NCBI RefSeq assembly: GCF_001517585.1
Contig: NZ_FBYC01000001.1
Coordinates: 310,001-374,000, forward strand
Direction of reading: 5' to 3'
DNA length: 64,000 nucleotides
Origin: Roseibaca calidilacus
GTDB taxonomy: Bacteria > Pseudomonadota > Alphaproteobacteria > Rhodobacterales > Rhodobacteraceae
Part shown: one piece after another, positions 34,971 to 44,523 of the stretch
Layout of the letters: each line of letters opens with the position of its first letter
Numbering within the stretch: the stretch's first letter is position 1
Program-made: the position numbers and the translations under genes
Notes under the pieces: model-generated
Databases searched by the model: none
What the model saw: the letters and a program-made list of their open reading frames with translations, nothing else
What the model was told of the DNA's origin: nothing

Positions 34971-36299
34971 CTAGCTGTCTGCCGGCTGCTCAGGGTAATA
35001 GCTGTGCGCGTTGGGGCAGACGGTTTTATAGGCGCTGAACTCCAGCAAGGCGCCGGAAACGTCATCGCTGAATTCATCGCGCCCGGACCACAGCGCCAGT
35101 TCCCATTTCAGGGCGTCCAGCAGGGACAGCCCGCGCTGGTCGGCCAGTTTGGTGAACAGCTCGCGCAGGCCATTTTCGCCGAATTCGTTGTCATCTTGAT
35201 CCGCGCATTCGGTAATCCCGTCAGAATACAAGAACAGCCGATCGCCGGGCCGCAATTCTGCTTCGAAACTGGTATAGGTCGCGCCGTCGATCAGGCCGAT
35301 GGGAAGCCCACCCTCGCCAATAAATTCGATCGTGCCGTCCTGCCGCTGAATGACCGGGTGCGGATGGCCCGCCTGCACTATAACCAGCCGCCCGGTGGTC
35401 AGGTCCAGATCGGCATAGGCCACGGTCAGATAGGCTTCGGTGTCGATTTCTTGCAACATCAGGCTGTTCATGCGCGCAGCGACATCATGCGGGGCGACCG
35501 CTTCCATTTGGCCGGTCGTGAAATTGCGGGTCAGCGCGATATTCTGTGACTGCGCACCGCCGAACATGCCGCCAATCCGCGCGCCCAGCAGGGCAGCGGC
35601 CACGCCATGGCCCGACACATCCAGCGAATAGATGCCGATTCGCTGCGCATTGATCGGGAATGTGCCGACCATATCGCCGCCCACATGGCCGGATGAATGC
35701 AACATCAGCGACAATTGGCTGCCCCCGAAGTCGTGGAACCGGTCGCGGATCATAGATTGTTGCAGCTTGCGCGCTTCCATCAGGTCGCGATCCACCGCAT
35801 CGTACAAGGCCTGAAGTTTGCGCAGCGCGGCCTGCAATTCTTCATTGCGGGCTTTGACCTGCCGTTCCATTGCCAGCAAACGTTCGCCTGCAAAGATCCG
35901 CGCGCGCAATTCCGATGTGCCAACGGGTTTCGACAAAAAGTCATCCGCGCCAACGTTCAACCCTTCGGCGACCGCGTTCTTTTCGTTATTGGAGGTCAGC
36001 AGAATGAAATAGGAATAACTTTCGTGATCGAGCGCACGAAAGGCGCGGCAAAAATCCAGCCCGTTCATGCCCGGCATCATCCAGTCGGACAGAATCAGAT
36101 CGAAGCGGTTGGTCTGGCAGAGTTGTAGCGCCGTGTCGCCTGACGCGGCCTGTGTGACCTGATACCCCCAGCGTTCAAGGTTCTTGGCCAATACAAGCCG
36201 TTGGGCCGCACTATCATCAACCACCAGCGCCTGTTTTGCGCCGATCGTCGCGGTCGCGAAGGTATCTTGTGGTGTCACACTGGTATCCACGCCAATCAT
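34971..36299 (-). CDS. Response regulator with PP2C/SpoIIE phosphatase output (RbaY/RsbU-like)
   Basis: Protein of about 442 residues. Receiver domain about residues 15-135 (phospho-acceptor Asp in DLILSDWMMPG), a coiled-coil linker to about 180, then a PP2C/SpoIIE phosphatase with VGGDMVGTFP, SLDVSGHGVAAALLGA and the C-terminal acidic DGITECADQ motif. The receiver controls dephosphorylation of an anti-anti-sigma factor in partner-switching systems. It resembles Rhodobacter RbaY, but the anti-sigma partners are not in this window. Start at 36299 is uncertain; a GTG at 36335 is also in frame. The Hpt gene is divergent. Confidence 0.85.
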   Translation of the reverse strand: MIGVDTSVTPQDTFATATIGAKQALVVDDSAAQRLVLAKNLERWGYQVTQAASGDTALQLCQTNRFDLILSDWMMPGMNGLDFCRAFRALDHESYSYFILLTSNNEKNAVAEGLNVGADDFLSKPVGTSELRARIFAGERLLAMERQVKARNEELQAALRKLQALYDAVDRDLMEARKLQQSMIRDRFHDFGGSQLSLMLHSSGHVGGDMVGTFPINAQRIGIYSLDVSGHGVAAALLGARIGGMFGGAQSQNIALTRNFTTGQMEAVAPHDVAARMNSLMLQEIDTEAYLTVAYADLDLTTGRLVIVQAGHPHPVIQRQDGTIEFIGEGGLPIGLIDGATYTSFEAELRPGDRLFLYSDGITECADQDDNEFGENGLRELFTKLADQRGLSLLDALKWELALWSGRDEFSDDVSGALLEFSAYKTVCPNAHSYYPEQPADS

Positions 36300-36442
36300 C
36301 CATAGGTTCAGAGCCGCACAGGGGTCGAGCGGCACCAGTATTGCAGCGACGAATTAACACCCGATGAAAACGCGCCGCCCTGTCCAACAAACGGTCGCGT
36401 CCTTACGAATCCTTAGGGGCTTTGTCGCAGTCTTGCAGGTGC

Positions 36443-36799
36443 ATGATGAATTGGGGGTCAGACGTGATAGATTGGTCAAGAGTATCCGAATTGCACGAAG
36501 AAGTTGGTGACGACGCCTTGGGCGAAGTGCTGGAGCTGTTCAGCTCTGAAGTGGCCGAGGGGCTGGCGCGGTTGGCGCAGGCCAACAGCGCGACGGCCAT
36601 TGCAGCAGAATTTCATTTCCTGAAGGGTGCGGCGCTTAACCTTGGGCTGGACGAGGTCGCCCAAATCTGCGCCAAGGGCGAGGAAAACGCCCGCAACGGT
36701 GTGATGACCGAAGCACAACGGCTTGCCGTCACGGAACAATTCCCGGCCTCTTGCCAAGAATTGTCTAGCCAATGGCGCGACCGGATTGGCGCGAATTAG
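36443..36799 (+). CDS. Hpt domain phosphotransfer protein
   Basis: Protein of 118 residues dominated by a histidine phosphotransfer domain. The phospho-accepting His58 is in EFHFLKGAALNLG, the canonical HxLKG sequence, flanked by helices. It is divergent from the response regulator-PP2C gene about 143 bases away and is an obvious candidate to feed phosphate to it. An ATG directly after a GCAGGT ribosome site is chosen; earlier TTG and later GTG starts are in frame. It is convergent with ilvA. Confidence 0.85.
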   Translation: MMNWGSDVIDWSRVSELHEEVGDDALGEVLELFSSEVAEGLARLAQANSATAIAAEFHFLKGAALNLGLDEVAQICAKGEENARNGVMTEAQRLAVTEQFPASCQELSSQWRDRIGAN

Positions 36800-36807
36800 G
36801 TGCCGTT

Positions 36808-38055
36808 TCAGATCACGAAATTGGCCATGATCTCGTCTTCGGTTATATCGGAATAGGCAAAGCCTGCATCGTCCAGCCGCGAAAACAGCCCGCTGAAATT
36901 GTCGGGGTTCGTGGTTTCGATCCCCAGCAAAACCGTGCCGAAATTGCGTGCGGTTTTCTTCAGGTATTCAAACCGGGCAATGTCGTCTTCCGGCCCCAGA
37001 ATGCCCAGAAAATCGCGCAGCGCGCCGGGGCGTTGGGGCAGGCGCAACAGCAGGTATTTCTTGGTGCCGGCGAATCGCATGGCGCGTTCCTTCACCTCTG
37101 GCAGGCGCTCAAAGTCGAAATTCCCGCCAGAGACGACGCATACCACCGTCTTGCCCGCGATCTGCTCGCGCAGGCTGTCCAGCACATCCAGCGACAGCGC
37201 GCCCGCCGGTTCCAGCACAAGCCCTTCCACGTTCAGCAGGTCCAACATGGTAATGCAGATGCGGTTTTCGGGCGCGATCAGCACATGGTCGGGCGCGACA
37301 TGGCGCAGCCGCGCGAAGGTGCGCGCGCCGATCCGCGCCACAGAGGCACCATCGACGAAACTGTCGATGCGCGGCAAGGTCACGGGTTCGCCCGCGCGCA
37401 AAGCCGCCTGCAAAGATGCGCCGCCCGCGGGTTCGACATAGCGCAGCGCGCAGCCGGGCGCGGTTTGGGCCAGATAGCTTGTCATCCCCGCGCTCAGGCC
37501 GCCGCCGCCCACGGGCAGCACCACCATATCGGGCGCATGGTCCATTTGGGCCAGCATTTCGACCGCCACGCTGGCTTGGCCTTCGATCACGTCCTCATCA
37601 TCGAAGGGTGACAGGAAATGCGCGCCGCGTTGCGTGCAAAACGCTTGCGCCGCCGCCAGCGACTGGTCGAACGTGTCGCCGGTCAGTTCGATCGTGACCT
37701 GCGCCCCGCCGAAACTGCGGGTTTTCATGATCTTCTGTTGCGGCGTCGTGACCGGCATGAAGATCGTGCCCTGCACCCCGAAATGACGGCAGGCAAAGGC
37801 CACGCCCTGCGCATGGTTGCCCGCACTTGCGCACACAAACGCGCGCCCCTCTGGCACCCGGTCCAACTGTTTGCGCATGGCGTTCAGGGCACCGCGAATC
37901 TTGTAGCTGCGCACGGGGCTTAGGTCTTCGCGCTTCAGCCAGATTTCGGCGCTGTATTTCTGCGACAGGTAGTCATTGCGCAGCAGCGGTGTGGGTGGAA
38001 ACAGCGCGCGCATGGGCGCGCAAGCGGCGGTCGCGCGGGCGGCAAAGTCGGTCAT
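36808..38055 (-). CDS. ilvA: Threonine ammonia-lyase
   Basis: PLP enzyme of 415 residues starting isoleucine synthesis. The PLP lysine is in SYKIRGA near residue 52, SAGNHAQGVAFACR is near residue 78, and the glycine-rich phosphate loop VGGGGLSAG is near 180. The C-terminal part from about residue 330 (KYLLLRLPQRPGALRDFL) is an ACT-like regulatory domain. Four-base overlap with the upstream thioesterase gene. Confidence 0.93.
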   Translation of the reverse strand: MTDFAARATAACAPMRALFPPTPLLRNDYLSQKYSAEIWLKREDLSPVRSYKIRGALNAMRKQLDRVPEGRAFVCASAGNHAQGVAFACRHFGVQGTIFMPVTTPQQKIMKTRSFGGAQVTIELTGDTFDQSLAAAQAFCTQRGAHFLSPFDDEDVIEGQASVAVEMLAQMDHAPDMVVLPVGGGGLSAGMTSYLAQTAPGCALRYVEPAGGASLQAALRAGEPVTLPRIDSFVDGASVARIGARTFARLRHVAPDHVLIAPENRICITMLDLLNVEGLVLEPAGALSLDVLDSLREQIAGKTVVCVVSGGNFDFERLPEVKERAMRFAGTKKYLLLRLPQRPGALRDFLGILGPEDDIARFEYLKKTARNFGTVLLGIETTNPDNFSGLFSRLDDAGFAYSDITEDEIMANFVI

Positions 38056-38465
38056 ACCAGCGCGGTCTCCAGCTTGCGGCGCACCGTGTCCGGCATGGCG
38101 GTGGACCCGCGCGTGGCGGGGTCGAAAAACACCTCGACCACTTCATAAGTGGCGTGCAGCGCGCCGGTATCGGCATGGCGCATCTCGAACAGGAAGGTGC
38201 AGCTTTTCGTGCCGATCTTGGTGACCACCCCGGTAATCACGATCAGGTCACCGGCCTGCAATTCGGCCACGAACCGCGTGCAGGCCTGCGCAGTCACGGT
38301 ATGCACGCCGTGCTCGGCCAGCATATCACGGTAGGCCAGCCCCAGCCGGGTCCACATATGGTAGCAGGCATCGTCGAAAAATGGCGCGTAATGGCGCACG
38401 TTCATATGCCCGAAATGGTCGTGGTGCCACGGGTGGATCACCCCGCGCAAAAGCTCTGGCGCCAT
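38052..38465 (-). CDS. Hotdog-fold acyl-CoA thioesterase
   Basis: Protein of 137 residues with the 4HBT pattern: PWHHDHFGHMNVRHYAPFFDDACYHMW in the N-terminal helix region and FFDPATRGSTAMPD near the end. HDHFGHMNV carries the Asp/His of the acyl-CoA thioesterase active site. The start MAPELLRG at 38465 is preferred over an upstream in-frame one because the extra residues show no similarity. Coupled to ilvA; substrate unknown. Confidence 0.85.
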   Translation of the reverse strand: MAPELLRGVIHPWHHDHFGHMNVRHYAPFFDDACYHMWTRLGLAYRDMLAEHGVHTVTAQACTRFVAELQAGDLIVITGVVTKIGTKSCTFLFEMRHADTGALHATYEVVEVFFDPATRGSTAMPDTVRRKLETALV

Positions 38466-38601
38466 GTCGCCCCCTTTGTCGTTCAAACCCTTGGCATAGC
38501 ATATCCGGGCGCGGTGCAAACCCCGTGCGGCCTCTTGCAGCAGGGGCGCAAAGCCAATAGACCGCTTGCCAACCGCGATCCTTGCAATGTTCGGAGCCAC
38601 C

Positions 38602-39834
38602 ATGCCCAGCCATGCCCCCAAGAAAGTCGTGCTCGCCTATTCCGGCGGGTTGGATACGTCCATCATCCTGAAATGGCTGCAAACCGAATACGGGTGCGAG
38701 GTCGTGACCTTCACCGCCGATTTGGGGCAGGGAGAAGAGTTGGACCCCGCCCGCAAGAAAGCCGAACTTTTGGGCATCGCGCCCGAAAACATCTACATTG
38801 AAGATCTGCGCGAAGAATTCGTGCGCGATTTCGTCTTCCCCATGTTCCGCGCAAACGCGGTCTATGAGGGGCTGTATCTGCTCGGCACCTCTATCGCGCG
38901 CCCGCTCATTTCCAAGCGGCTGGTCGAGATCGCGGCCCAGACCGGGGCCGATGCCGTGGCCCATGGGGCGACCGGCAAGGGCAATGACCAGGTCCGGTTC
39001 GAACTGTCCGCCTATGCGCTGAACCCCGATATCAAGGTCATCGCACCGTGGCGGGAATGGGATCTGACCTCGCGCACCAAGCTCTTGGAATTCGCCGAAG
39101 CGCACCAGATCCCGATCGCCAAGGACAAGCGCGGCGAAGCGCCGTTCTCGGTCGATGCGAACCTGCTGCACACCTCGTCTGAAGGCAAGGTGCTGGAAGA
39201 CCCGGCAGAGGACGCGCCCGATTACGTCTACCAGCGTACGGTCGCGCCAGAGGCCGCGCCCGATACGCCCGAATACGTGGAAATCAGCTTCGAGCGTGGC
39301 GACGCCACCGCCATCAATGGCGAGGCGCTCTCGCCCGCGACCATTCTGACCAAGCTGAACGAGCTGGGCGGCAAGCACGGCATCGGGCGGCTGGATTTCG
39401 TGGAAAACCGTTTCGTCGGCATGAAATCGCGCGGAATCTATGAAACGCCGGGCGGCACGTTGCTTCTGGAAGCGCATCGCGGGATCGAACAGATCACGCT
39501 GGATTCCGGCGCGGGCCATCTGAAAGACAGCCTCATGCCACGCTATGCCGAACTGATCTACAACGGCTTCTGGTTCTCGCCCGAGCGCGAGATGTTGCAG
39601 GCACTTATCGACAAAAGCCAGGAACATGTCACCGGAACGGTGCGCCTGAAACTTTACAAAGGGTCGGTGCGCTGCGTGGGCCGTTGGTCGGACCATTCGC
39701 TTTACTCCGAAGCCCATGTCACGTTTGAAGACGACGCGGGCGCCTATGACCAGAAAGATGCCGCAGGCTTCATTCAGTTGAACGCGCTGCGCCTGAAACT
39801 GCTGGCCGCGCGCGACCGGCGGTTGCGGGGCTAA
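38602..39834 (+). CDS. argG: Argininosuccinate synthase
   Basis: Joins citrulline and aspartate using [23 protein letters not shown] near residue 7 is the PP-loop, [12 protein letters not shown] near 122 and the [19 protein letters not shown] segment near 185 are standard. Length 410 residues. ATG 38602 follows the ribosome site GGAG; an earlier in-frame start at 38566 is less likely. A hairpin follows at 39864. Confidence 0.98.
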   Translation: MPSHAPKKVVLAYSGGLDTSIILKWLQTEYGCEVVTFTADLGQGEELDPARKKAELLGIAPENIYIEDLREEFVRDFVFPMFRANAVYEGLYLLGTSIARPLISKRLVEIAAQTGADAVAHGATGKGNDQVRFELSAYALNPDIKVIAPWREWDLTSRTKLLEFAEAHQIPIAKDKRGEAPFSVDANLLHTSSEGKVLEDPAEDAPDYVYQRTVAPEAAPDTPEYVEISFERGDATAINGEALSPATILTKLNELGGKHGIGRLDFVENRFVGMKSRGIYETPGGTLLLEAHRGIEQITLDSGAGHLKDSLMPRYAELIYNGFWFSPEREMLQALIDKSQEHVTGTVRLKLYKGSVRCVGRWSDHSLYSEAHVTFEDDAGAYDQKDAAGFIQLNALRLKLLAARDRRLRG

Positions 39835-39863
39835 GCCCCGTCCTCTTGCCCCAAATGCTCTTG

Positions 39864-39887
39864 CCGGGGGCGCATTTTCGCCCCCGG
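39864..39887 (+). other. Intergenic hairpin between argG and gpmI
   Basis: CCGGGGGCG, six-base loop, CGCCCCCGG, in the 79-base gap. No T-run follows, so it may be a weak terminator, pausing or mRNA-stabilising structure. Confidence 0.45.
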
Positions 39888-39913
39888 CCCCTCTGCCAAG
39901 GAAAGGCCGCGCC

Positions 39914-41428
39914 ATGACCAAACCCGTCGTTTTGTGCATCCTTGATGGTTGGGGATTGAACGCTCAGCGCGCGGGCAATGCGGTGGCGCAGGCGAATACC
40001 CCCAATTTCGACCGCCTTATGGCAGATTGCCCCAATGCCACGCTTATCACCCACGGCCCCGATGTGGGCCTGCCGCGCGGGCAGATGGGCAATTCCGAAG
40101 TGGGGCATACCAATATCGGCGCAGGCCGCGTGGTGGCGATGGATCTGGGGCAAATTGATCTTGCCATTGAAGAGGGCAGCTTTGCCCAAAACCCAGCCTT
40201 GGGCGAGTTCATCACCAAGCTGAAAACCACCGGCGGCACGGCGCATGTGTTTGGCGTGGTGTCGGATGGCGGGGTGCACGGCCATATCACCCATATGAAA
40301 GCGGCGGTGGCCGCACTGGCAGCGGCGGGCGTGCCGGTCGCCATTCACGCCATCACCGATGGGCGCGATGTGGCGCCCAAATGCGCCGAAGCATTCTTGG
40401 CCGATCTGCAAGCCAGCCTGCCGCAAGCTGCGCGTATTGCCACCGTCATTGGCCGTTACTGGGCCATGGACCGCGACAACCGATGGGAGCGCGTGGAACG
40501 CGCGTGGCGCGCGATCACGCTGGCCGAGGGTGAACAGGTCGCCAACCCAGCGCAGGCCGTGGCGCAAGCCTATGCGCGGGGCGAAACGGATGAATTCCTA
40601 TCGCCTAGCATTATTGGCAATTACAGAGGCGCGCGCGGGGGGGACGGGGTGTTCTGCCTGAACTTCCGCGCCGACCGGGCGCGCGAAATCCTTGCGGCAC
40701 TTGGCGCGCCCAGCTTCACCGGCTTCAACCGGGGCCAGCCGCCGCATTGGGCGGCGATGTTGGGCATGGTCGATTACTCGACCGCGCATAACGCGTTTAT
40801 GACCACCGCTTACCCCAAGAACCAAGTCAAGAACGGTTTGGGCGAATGGGTGGGCGCGCATGGTTTGCGCCAGTTCCGGCTGGCCGAGACAGAGAAATAC
40901 CCCCATGTCACCTTCTTCCTGAATGGTGGCACCGAAGCGCAAGCCGAGGGCGAGGATCGCGCCATGCCCGCCAGCCCCAAGGTCGCCACTTACGATCTGC
41001 AACCCGAAATGTCGGCGGGCGAGGTGACGGATAAACTGGTTGCCGCCATCGGCGCGGGCTATGACCTGATCGTGGTCAACTATGCCAATCCCGACATGGT
41101 CGGCCATACGGGCGATCTGGAGGCCGCGAAACGCGCCTGCGAAGCGGTGGATGCGGGGCTTGGGGCGGCCCTTACGGCGCTTGACGCGGCTGGCGGTGCA
41201 ATGCTGGTCTGTGCAGACCATGGCAATTGCGAAACCATGATCGACCCAGATACCGGCGGCCCGCATACCGCGCATACGCTCAACCCGGTTCCGGTGGTGT
41301 TGGTCGGCGGGCCTGCGGGCGCGGGCCTGCGCGACGGGCGGCTGGCCGATGTCGCGCCCACCATTCTTGCCTTGTTGGGGCTGGACCAGCCATCCGAGAT
41401 GACCGGTCAAAGCCTGATCGTCCCATGA
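39914..41428 (+). CDS. gpmI: 2,3-bisphosphoglycerate-independent phosphoglycerate mutase
   Basis: Manganese-dependent alkaline-phosphatase superfamily enzyme of 504 residues that interconverts 3- and 2-phosphoglycerate. LCILDGWGLN opens it, the catalytic Ser is in GNSEVGHTNIG near residue 60, and ADHGNCETM and the HTAHTLNPVPVVLV segment near 450 hold the second metal site. Good ribosome site AAGGAAAGG. The stop overlaps the next start as ATGA. Confidence 0.97.
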   Translation: MTKPVVLCILDGWGLNAQRAGNAVAQANTPNFDRLMADCPNATLITHGPDVGLPRGQMGNSEVGHTNIGAGRVVAMDLGQIDLAIEEGSFAQNPALGEFITKLKTTGGTAHVFGVVSDGGVHGHITHMKAAVAALAAAGVPVAIHAITDGRDVAPKCAEAFLADLQASLPQAARIATVIGRYWAMDRDNRWERVERAWRAITLAEGEQVANPAQAVAQAYARGETDEFLSPSIIGNYRGARGGDGVFCLNFRADRAREILAALGAPSFTGFNRGQPPHWAAMLGMVDYSTAHNAFMTTAYPKNQVKNGLGEWVGAHGLRQFRLAETEKYPHVTFFLNGGTEAQAEGEDRAMPASPKVATYDLQPEMSAGEVTDKLVAAIGAGYDLIVVNYANPDMVGHTGDLEAAKRACEAVDAGLGAALTALDAAGGAMLVCADHGNCETMIDPDTGGPHTAHTLNPVPVVLVGGPAGAGLRDGRLADVAPTILALLGLDQPSEMTGQSLIVP

Positions 41429-42549
41429 CATTGTGGCGCGCGGCCTGTCTGGCGGTTGCGCTATATGCCACGCCCGCGTTGGCGGACCCGGCAAGCCGCG
41501 CGCTGGAAGCCGCGCGTGCGCTGGAAGCGGCAACCGAAACGCTGCAAGCCGCCACCCGCCAGAAAGACCGCATAGAGGCGCTGACCCAGACGGTGCAAGC
41601 CTACGAGGTCGGGCTGGCCGCGCTGCGCGAAGGCCTGCGCGAGGCGCAACTTGCCGAGGCCGCCCAGACACGTGCCCTGTCAGACCGCAGCGCCGATCTT
41701 AGCCGGTTGCTGGCGGTGTTGATGGGCACGGCCAGCCTTGATGACGCCACGGTGCTGGCGCATCCCGAAGGCGCGCTTGCCGCGGCGCGTGCGGGCCTGT
41801 CGCTGCGCGACGTGGCCCCGGCACTGGGGGCCGAAGTGGCCGATCTGCGCGACGCGCTGGATGACATTTCCGCCCTACGCCGTGCGCGCCAATACGGGCT
41901 TTTGGCTTTGGAGCAGGGCCTGTCGGTTGCGCAACAGGCCCGGCTGGCACTGACACAGGCGATTGCCGAACGCGGCCCGCTTCCCAAGCGCCTGTCCGAA
42001 GACCCCGACGCAATGGCCGCGCTTGCCGCCAGCGCCGCGTCACTGGATGCCTTCGCGCAGGATTTGGCGTCGCGCAGCCCGGTTTTGTCCGACAGTGCGA
42101 CGCATGCGATTCGGGGTTTTCGCAACGCCAAAGGGCGGCTGGCCATGCCGGTGCGGGGCAATGTGGCGCGCGGTTTCCAGCAGGCCGATGCGACCGGCGT
42201 AGAGCGTCCGGGGCTGGATATTGCAACGCTGCCGGGGGCGCTTGTCAGCGCGCCATGGGCGGGCACGGTGCGCTATGCGGGGCCATTGGCCGGGCGTGGT
42301 CAGGTTGTGATCCTTGAACCTGACGAGGACATCCTGCTGGTCCTTGTCGGCCTTGCAGAGCTCTTGGTCGAAACCGCCGCCATCGTGCCCAATGGCACCG
42401 CGCTGGGGATCATGCCGGGAGCAGATGACGCAAACGGCACCGGGTCAGAGGCTGGCGGTCACGGTCAAACACTCTATTTTGAGATGCGTGAGCAGGGAAA
42501 GCCCATTGACCCGGCGACATGGTTCGCATTGACTGGCGCTCGACCCTAA
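41425..42549 (+). CDS. EnvC-like murein hydrolase activator, degenerate LytM domain
   Basis: Exported protein of 374 residues with a signal peptide (LWRAACLAVALYATPALA, cleavage near residue 20). Residues about 25-235 form a long Ala-rich coiled coil, and the C-terminus (about 255-370) resembles an M23/LytM domain. The zinc ligands are missing: the HxGxD-type position reads RPGLDI and the HxH-type position reads LYFEMR. Such inactive LytM proteins act as activators of amidases, like EnvC. It is between gpmI and ctpA, the usual order in the class. Confidence 0.88.
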   Translation: MTLWRAACLAVALYATPALADPASRALEAARALEAATETLQAATRQKDRIEALTQTVQAYEVGLAALREGLREAQLAEAAQTRALSDRSADLSRLLAVLMGTASLDDATVLAHPEGALAAARAGLSLRDVAPALGAEVADLRDALDDISALRRARQYGLLALEQGLSVAQQARLALTQAIAERGPLPKRLSEDPDAMAALAASAASLDAFAQDLASRSPVLSDSATHAIRGFRNAKGRLAMPVRGNVARGFQQADATGVERPGLDIATLPGALVSAPWAGTVRYAGPLAGRGQVVILEPDEDILLVLVGLAELLVETAAIVPNGTALGIMPGADDANGTGSEAGGHGQTLYFEMREQGKPIDPATWFALTGARP

Positions 42550-42600
42550 AGCGAAATTCTTGGCCGTCCGTGACCGGGCGTGCGACGAACGGAAAGCGAG

Positions 42601-43935
42601 ATGATGACAAAATTTGCTCTGGCAAGCCTTGGCGGCGTTCTCGGCGGCGTGCTGATCGCGATGAATGTGACCGGTCCGCTGCTGGCGCAGGAACGCCAGC
42701 AGGCGCCGAATGTGTATGAACAACTGGACCTGTTCGGCAATGTCTTTGAACGTATTCGCAATGAATACGTGGAAGACGTGGACACGTCCGACCTGATCGC
42801 CGCCGCAATCAACGGTATGCTGACCTCGCTTGACCCGCATTCCAGTTATCTTCCGCCCGAGGATTTCGACGATATGCGCACCCAGACGCGCGGCTCTTTC
42901 GGAGGGTTGGGCATAGAGGTGACGCAGGAAGAGGGTTTCATCAAGGTTGTCACCCCCATGGATGACACGCCCGCCGACAAGGCCGGCGTGGAACCGGGCG
43001 ACCTGATTACGCATGTCGATGGCGAGCCGCTGCTGGGCATGACCTTGGCAGAGGCGGTCGAATTGATGCGCGGCCCCGTCGGGTCCGAGATTATCGTGAC
43101 GATTGCCCGCGAAGGGGTGTCCGAACCGTTCGACCTGTCGATCATCCGCGATACGATTCGCCTGCAAGCCGTGCGCGTGCGCACCGAGGGCGACACGGTC
43201 ATCCTGCGGCTGACCACCTTCAACGAACAGACCTTTCCCAACCTGCGCGACGGTTTGGCCGAAGCGGTCGAGGAGCTGGGCGGCATCGACGAGCTTGGCG
43301 GTGTTGTGCTGGACCTGCGCAACAATCCCGGCGGGTTGCTGACACAGGCGGTCAGCGTGTCCGATGCTTTCTTGGAGCAAGGCGAGATCGTGTCCACTCG
43401 TGGCCGTGCCGAAGGCGAAGGCGAACGCTACAATGCGCAGGCGGGTGACCTGATCGAAGGCAAGCCCATGGTGGTGCTTATCAATGGCGGTTCTGCCTCT
43501 GCGTCCGAGATTGTTGCCGGGGCGCTGCAAGACCACCGCCGCGCAATCATCGTGGGCACGCGCAGTTTCGGCAAAGGATCTGTCCAGACCGTGATGCCGC
43601 TGCGTGGCGACGGCGCGATCCGCCTGACCACCTCGCGCTATTACACCCCGTCGGGACGGTCCATTCAGGCGCTGGGCGTGTCGCCGGATATTCTTGTGGA
43701 ACAACCGTCGCGCGCCCCGATTGAAGAGGCTGAAACCCCGACGCCGAACAGCCGGTTCGAAGCCGATCTGCGCGGACGCTTGGACAATGGCGATAACCTG
43801 TCCGAGGAAGAACAGCGCCAGATGGAAGAAGAACGCGCCCGCGTCGAAGAAGTGGCGCAGTTGCGCGAAGAAGATTACCAGCTTGCCTATGCGCTGGATA
43901 TCTTGCGCGGTCTGACGGCGTTGAACGGGCGGTAA
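42601..43935 (+). CDS. ctpA: S41 family C-terminal processing protease
   Basis: Periplasmic tail-specific protease of 444 residues with an N-terminal signal or anchor (about residues 8-30). A PDZ domain spans about 90-180 ([18 protein letters not shown]). The Ser of the catalytic dyad is in GGSASASE near 310 and the Lys in [10 protein letters not shown] near 337. An acidic Glu/Arg-rich C-terminal tail follows. It lies downstream of the EnvC-like gene. Confidence 0.95.
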   Translation: MMTKFALASLGGVLGGVLIAMNVTGPLLAQERQQAPNVYEQLDLFGNVFERIRNEYVEDVDTSDLIAAAINGMLTSLDPHSSYLPPEDFDDMRTQTRGSFGGLGIEVTQEEGFIKVVTPMDDTPADKAGVEPGDLITHVDGEPLLGMTLAEAVELMRGPVGSEIIVTIAREGVSEPFDLSIIRDTIRLQAVRVRTEGDTVILRLTTFNEQTFPNLRDGLAEAVEELGGIDELGGVVLDLRNNPGGLLTQAVSVSDAFLEQGEIVSTRGRAEGEGERYNAQAGDLIEGKPMVVLINGGSASASEIVAGALQDHRRAIIVGTRSFGKGSVQTVMPLRGDGAIRLTTSRYYTPSGRSIQALGVSPDILVEQPSRAPIEEAETPTPNSRFEADLRGRLDNGDNLSEEEQRQMEEERARVEEVAQLREEDYQLAYALDILRGLTALNGR

Positions 43936-43939
43936 TGTC

Positions 43940-44425
43940 GTGACGCCGGAACAGGTTGCCGCCTTGCCCTACCGCCCTTGCGTGGGTGTCATGCTTATCA
44001 ACGCGCAAGGGCTGATCTTTGGGGCGCAGCGCATCGACAGCGACAGCCCGGCTTGGCAAATGCCCCAAGGCGGGATTGATCTGGGTGAGAACCCCGGTCT
44101 GGCCGCCCTGCGAGAACTGGAAGAGGAAATCTCTGTCACGCCTGATCTGGTCGGCCCTTTGGCCGAAACGCCCGATTGGCTGCATTATGACCTGCCTGCG
44201 GAATTGCTGGGCAAGGTCTGGGGTGGCAAATATCGTGGCCAGAAACAGCGCTGGTTCCTGATGCGCTATTTGGGCCGCGACGACCAGATCGACCTTGCCA
44301 CCGAACACCCGGAATTCAGCGCGTGGCGCTGGATGCAGGCAGATGAGATGCTGGCCGCCATCGTGCCCTTCAAGCGCGACATTTACGCCGCCGTCATGGA
44401 CGAATTCCGCGATTGGCTGGCCTAG
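43940..44425 (+). CDS. rppH: RNA pyrophosphohydrolase
   Basis: Nudix protein of 161 residues that removes pyrophosphate from RNA 5' ends, starting decay. [11 protein letters not shown] opens it, and [25 protein letters not shown] is the Nudix box. Starts at GTG 43940, four bases after ctpA. The TAG stop is also the first three bases of the palindromic repeat described next. Confidence 0.95.
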   Translation: MTPEQVAALPYRPCVGVMLINAQGLIFGAQRIDSDSPAWQMPQGGIDLGENPGLAALRELEEEISVTPDLVGPLAETPDWLHYDLPAELLGKVWGGKYRGQKQRWFLMRYLGRDDQIDLATEHPEFSAWRWMQADEMLAAIVPFKRDIYAAVMDEFRDWLA

Positions 44426-44516
44426 AGCATGTCGCGCAAAAGTGGTTCCCGGTTTTGCGCAAAAGACATGCGATCATAAAATGTTAGAGTGGGTCGCATG
44501 AACGCGACGCGCTCTA
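44423..44516. repeat. Palindromic intergenic repeat
   Basis: The element is bounded by TAGAGC (44423-44428) and GCTCTA (44511-44516). Inside is a stem GCATGTC then GCGCAAAA (to 44441), an 11-base loop, TTTTGCGC (44453-44460), four unpaired A, and GACATGC (44465-44471). The sequence beginning AGAGCATGTCGCGCAAAAG is, from memory, a common alphaproteobacterial palindromic element found between genes. It lies between convergent rppH and priA. Confidence 0.7.
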
Positions 44517-44523
44517 GGCACCT

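Noticed and set aside
38326-39939. Long minus-strand open frame (537 codons) opposite argG
   Set aside because: Overlaps an unmistakable argG and reads as composition-driven low-complexity protein.
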